Part shown: positions 13,076 through 14,200 of the stretch, piece after piece
How positions within the stretch are numbered: position 1 is the first letter of the stretch
How the letters are laid out: each line of letters opens with the position of its first letter
Program-made: the position numbers and the translations under genes
Assembly (NCBI GenBank): GCA_028284105.1
Contig: JANQSK010000561.1
Location: 1-14,200, forward strand
Direction: 5' to 3'
Source of the DNA: Anaerolineae bacterium
GTDB lineage: Bacteria > Chloroflexota > Anaerolineae > Promineifilales > Promineifilaceae
DNA: 14,200 bases
Notes under the pieces: generated by a model
What the model was told of the DNA's origin: nothing
Seen by the model: only the letters and a program-made list of their open reading frames with translations
Database searches by the model: none

Positions 13076-14200
13076 CTAGTCCGCTGCCGCAGTTTGTCCT
13101 TCTTGTACAACTTCAGGCGGTGCAAATACCAAGAAGATGATATTTAACAAAATACCCAAAACAGCAGCGGTCGCGATAGCGGGTAGCCCATTGGGGAAAA
13201 TACCTGGGATTGAAATTGGCAAGAACCCCCCTTCAAAACCAATGTTCCCGCCGATGCCCACGACCATGATGGTGGCACCAATCGCCAAATTCTTGGGATC
13301 AAACATGCTCACGTTGTGTTCTTGCATAAGCGCGATCCCCTGCATGCCGACAACACCAAAGAGATAGATGGCTAAACCTCCGCTGACCGCCAGTGGAACA
13401 GTCCCAACAAATGCAGATAGCTTCCCGATGAAGGCCAATAAGATCGAAACTACACCAGCTGCCATCAATGCAGGGCCTGAGTAGTTGCGCGTAATCGCCA
13501 TAAGCGAGTTGTTTTCACCATAGTTTGTGCCTGCTGTGGCACCAAACAAACCATTGATGAAGTCGCCAATCCCATCCAAAATCAGATTGAATCCGATATG
13601 TTTATCAAGGTGATATTTTTCACGTCCGGTGTCTTCAGCAAGCCGGTCGACATAGAGACTGATTTGATAAAGATGTGCCGTTGATTCAGGAATGGTAGCG
13701 ATAGCCATGATAGCAATACTAAAAATGGCTGTCCCAACCAGAGGTCCGCTGAAGCTTGGCAATGTGATATTGGGCACGGCCAAAAATGGGGCGCTGCCAA
13801 CCGCAGCCATTGATACTGAGCCTGGGTCAAAAATGGCAGAGAAGATGTATCCAAAGACAGCGCCTAATAAAATTGGAAGCATGCCGATGAATCCGCGCCC
13901 TTGTAGATAAACGGAGAATAGAATGGTGACGAGCAAGGTGACGATAGCGACTAAGAAATTGGCCCCTGCCATATCCAGCGCAGCAAAAGCTAAGCCAAAT
14001 CCAATGATTGCAGCCACAGAGCCGGTGATAACAGGAGGTAAAATTTTATCAATTGCTTCTTTGCCAATCGCCCGAATGACAAAGCCAACAATGATGTTCA
14101 AAATACCTGTAACAACGATACCTGCTTGCATCACACTGAGCACTTCATCAGGGACAGGTTGCCCAAATGCAGGTAAATCACCCGTTGCTTGGGTCACGAT
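13076..14200 (-). CDS. NCS2 (uracil/xanthine) family permease, N-terminus outside window
   Basis: A membrane transporter that brings nucleobases into the cell with protons or sodium. About 374 residues are visible; the reading frame stays open through the right edge (the GTG near 14197 is internal by alignment with the family), so roughly the first 80-100 residues are missing. Hydrophobic segments alternate throughout, with family landmarks KILPPVITGSVAAIIGF (51-67 from that GTG), GDFINGLFGATAGTNYGENNS (211-231) and AITRNYSG (234-241). The two glutamates equivalent to the substrate-contacting pair of UraA are probably E171 (ATIPESTAH) and E228 (TNYGEN). These stretches differ from the usual AEH(I/V)G and TTYGEN, so specificity may not be plain uracil. 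It faces the allH-like gene tail to tail. Its place fits uptake of a purine, pyrimidine or cyclic ureide for the catabolic run. Confidence 0.9.
   Translation of the reverse strand: MVTQATGDLPAFGQPVPDEVLSVMQAGIVVTGILNIIVGFVIRAIGKEAIDKILPPVITGSVAAIIGFGLAFAALDMAGANFLVAIVTLLVTILFSVYLQGRGFIGMLPILLGAVFGYIFSAIFDPGSVSMAAVGSAPFLAVPNITLPSFSGPLVGTAIFSIAIMAIATIPESTAHLYQISLYVDRLAEDTGREKYHLDKHIGFNLILDGIGDFINGLFGATAGTNYGENNSLMAITRNYSGPALMAAGVVSILLAFIGKLSAFVGTVPLAVSGGLAIYLFGVVGMQGIALMQEHNVSMFDPKNLAIGATIMVVGIGGNIGFEGGFLPISIPGIFPNGLPAIATAAVLGILLNIIFLVFAPPEVVQEGQTAAAD

Noticed and set aside
14195..14197. GTG as the permease start
   Set aside because: The frame continues to the window edge and the visible part lacks the first membrane segments of the family, so the true start is outside.
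1..14200. CRISPR arrays, tRNA/rRNA genes, transposases or phage genes
   Set aside because: No regularly spaced repeats, RNA gene structures, or transposase or integrase motifs were seen on either strand.

Overview
The window looks like bacterial chromosome of moderate, slightly AT-leaning composition with tightly packed genes. A type III glutamine synthetase, a 23S-rRNA-intervening-sequence-type four-helix-bundle gene and a very frequent 10-bp palindrome (AACGGCCGTT) would fit a Chloroflexota-like or other environmental anaerobe/facultative lineage, but the sequence does not fix the taxon and I hold that loosely.

Layout, right to left on the minus strand. At the right edge is a purine/pyrimidine (NCS2) permease whose 5' end lies outside the window. 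It converges on a plus-strand DUF2877 (AllH-like) gene across a 146-bp gap holding two hairpins. AllH is divergent, over 89 bp, from a ten-gene minus-strand run. In order this run is: FAD subunit and 2Fe-2S subunit of a xanthine-dehydrogenase/CO-dehydrogenase-family hydroxylase; a GntH-like metallo-beta-lactamase-fold hydrolase; FdrA (AllF-like); DUF1116 (AllG-like); a four-helix-bundle gene flanked by inverted repeats; a CmoM-like methyltransferase; a cyclase-family amidohydrolase; an HNH nuclease; and a two-domain cyclase fusion. A 217-bp gap with a strong hairpin and T-tract follows, then glnN (type III glutamine synthetase), which runs off the left edge.

How it may work together: AllF/AllG/AllH is the three-part oxamate carbamoyltransferase of the allantoin pathway, which phosphorolyses oxalurate to oxamate and carbamoyl phosphate. 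The permease, molybdo-hydroxylase subunits, cyclic-amide hydrolases and ammonia-assimilating glutamine synthetase around it suggest a nitrogen-scavenging locus for purines or cyclic ureides. I infer, without proof, that the cyclases open a cyclic imide or ureide to feed the transcarbamoylase. The Mo-binding large subunit and carbamate kinase are not in the window.

The most unusual points are: twelve exact copies of AACGGCCGTT, eleven of them in the same codon register encoding Thr-Ala-Val; a tandem cyclase fusion whose first half has lost most metal ligands; a modification-dependent-restriction-type HNH gene wedged with overlapping ends between the two cyclase genes; and the inverted-repeat-bounded four-helix-bundle cassette placed exactly at the allG stop codon.
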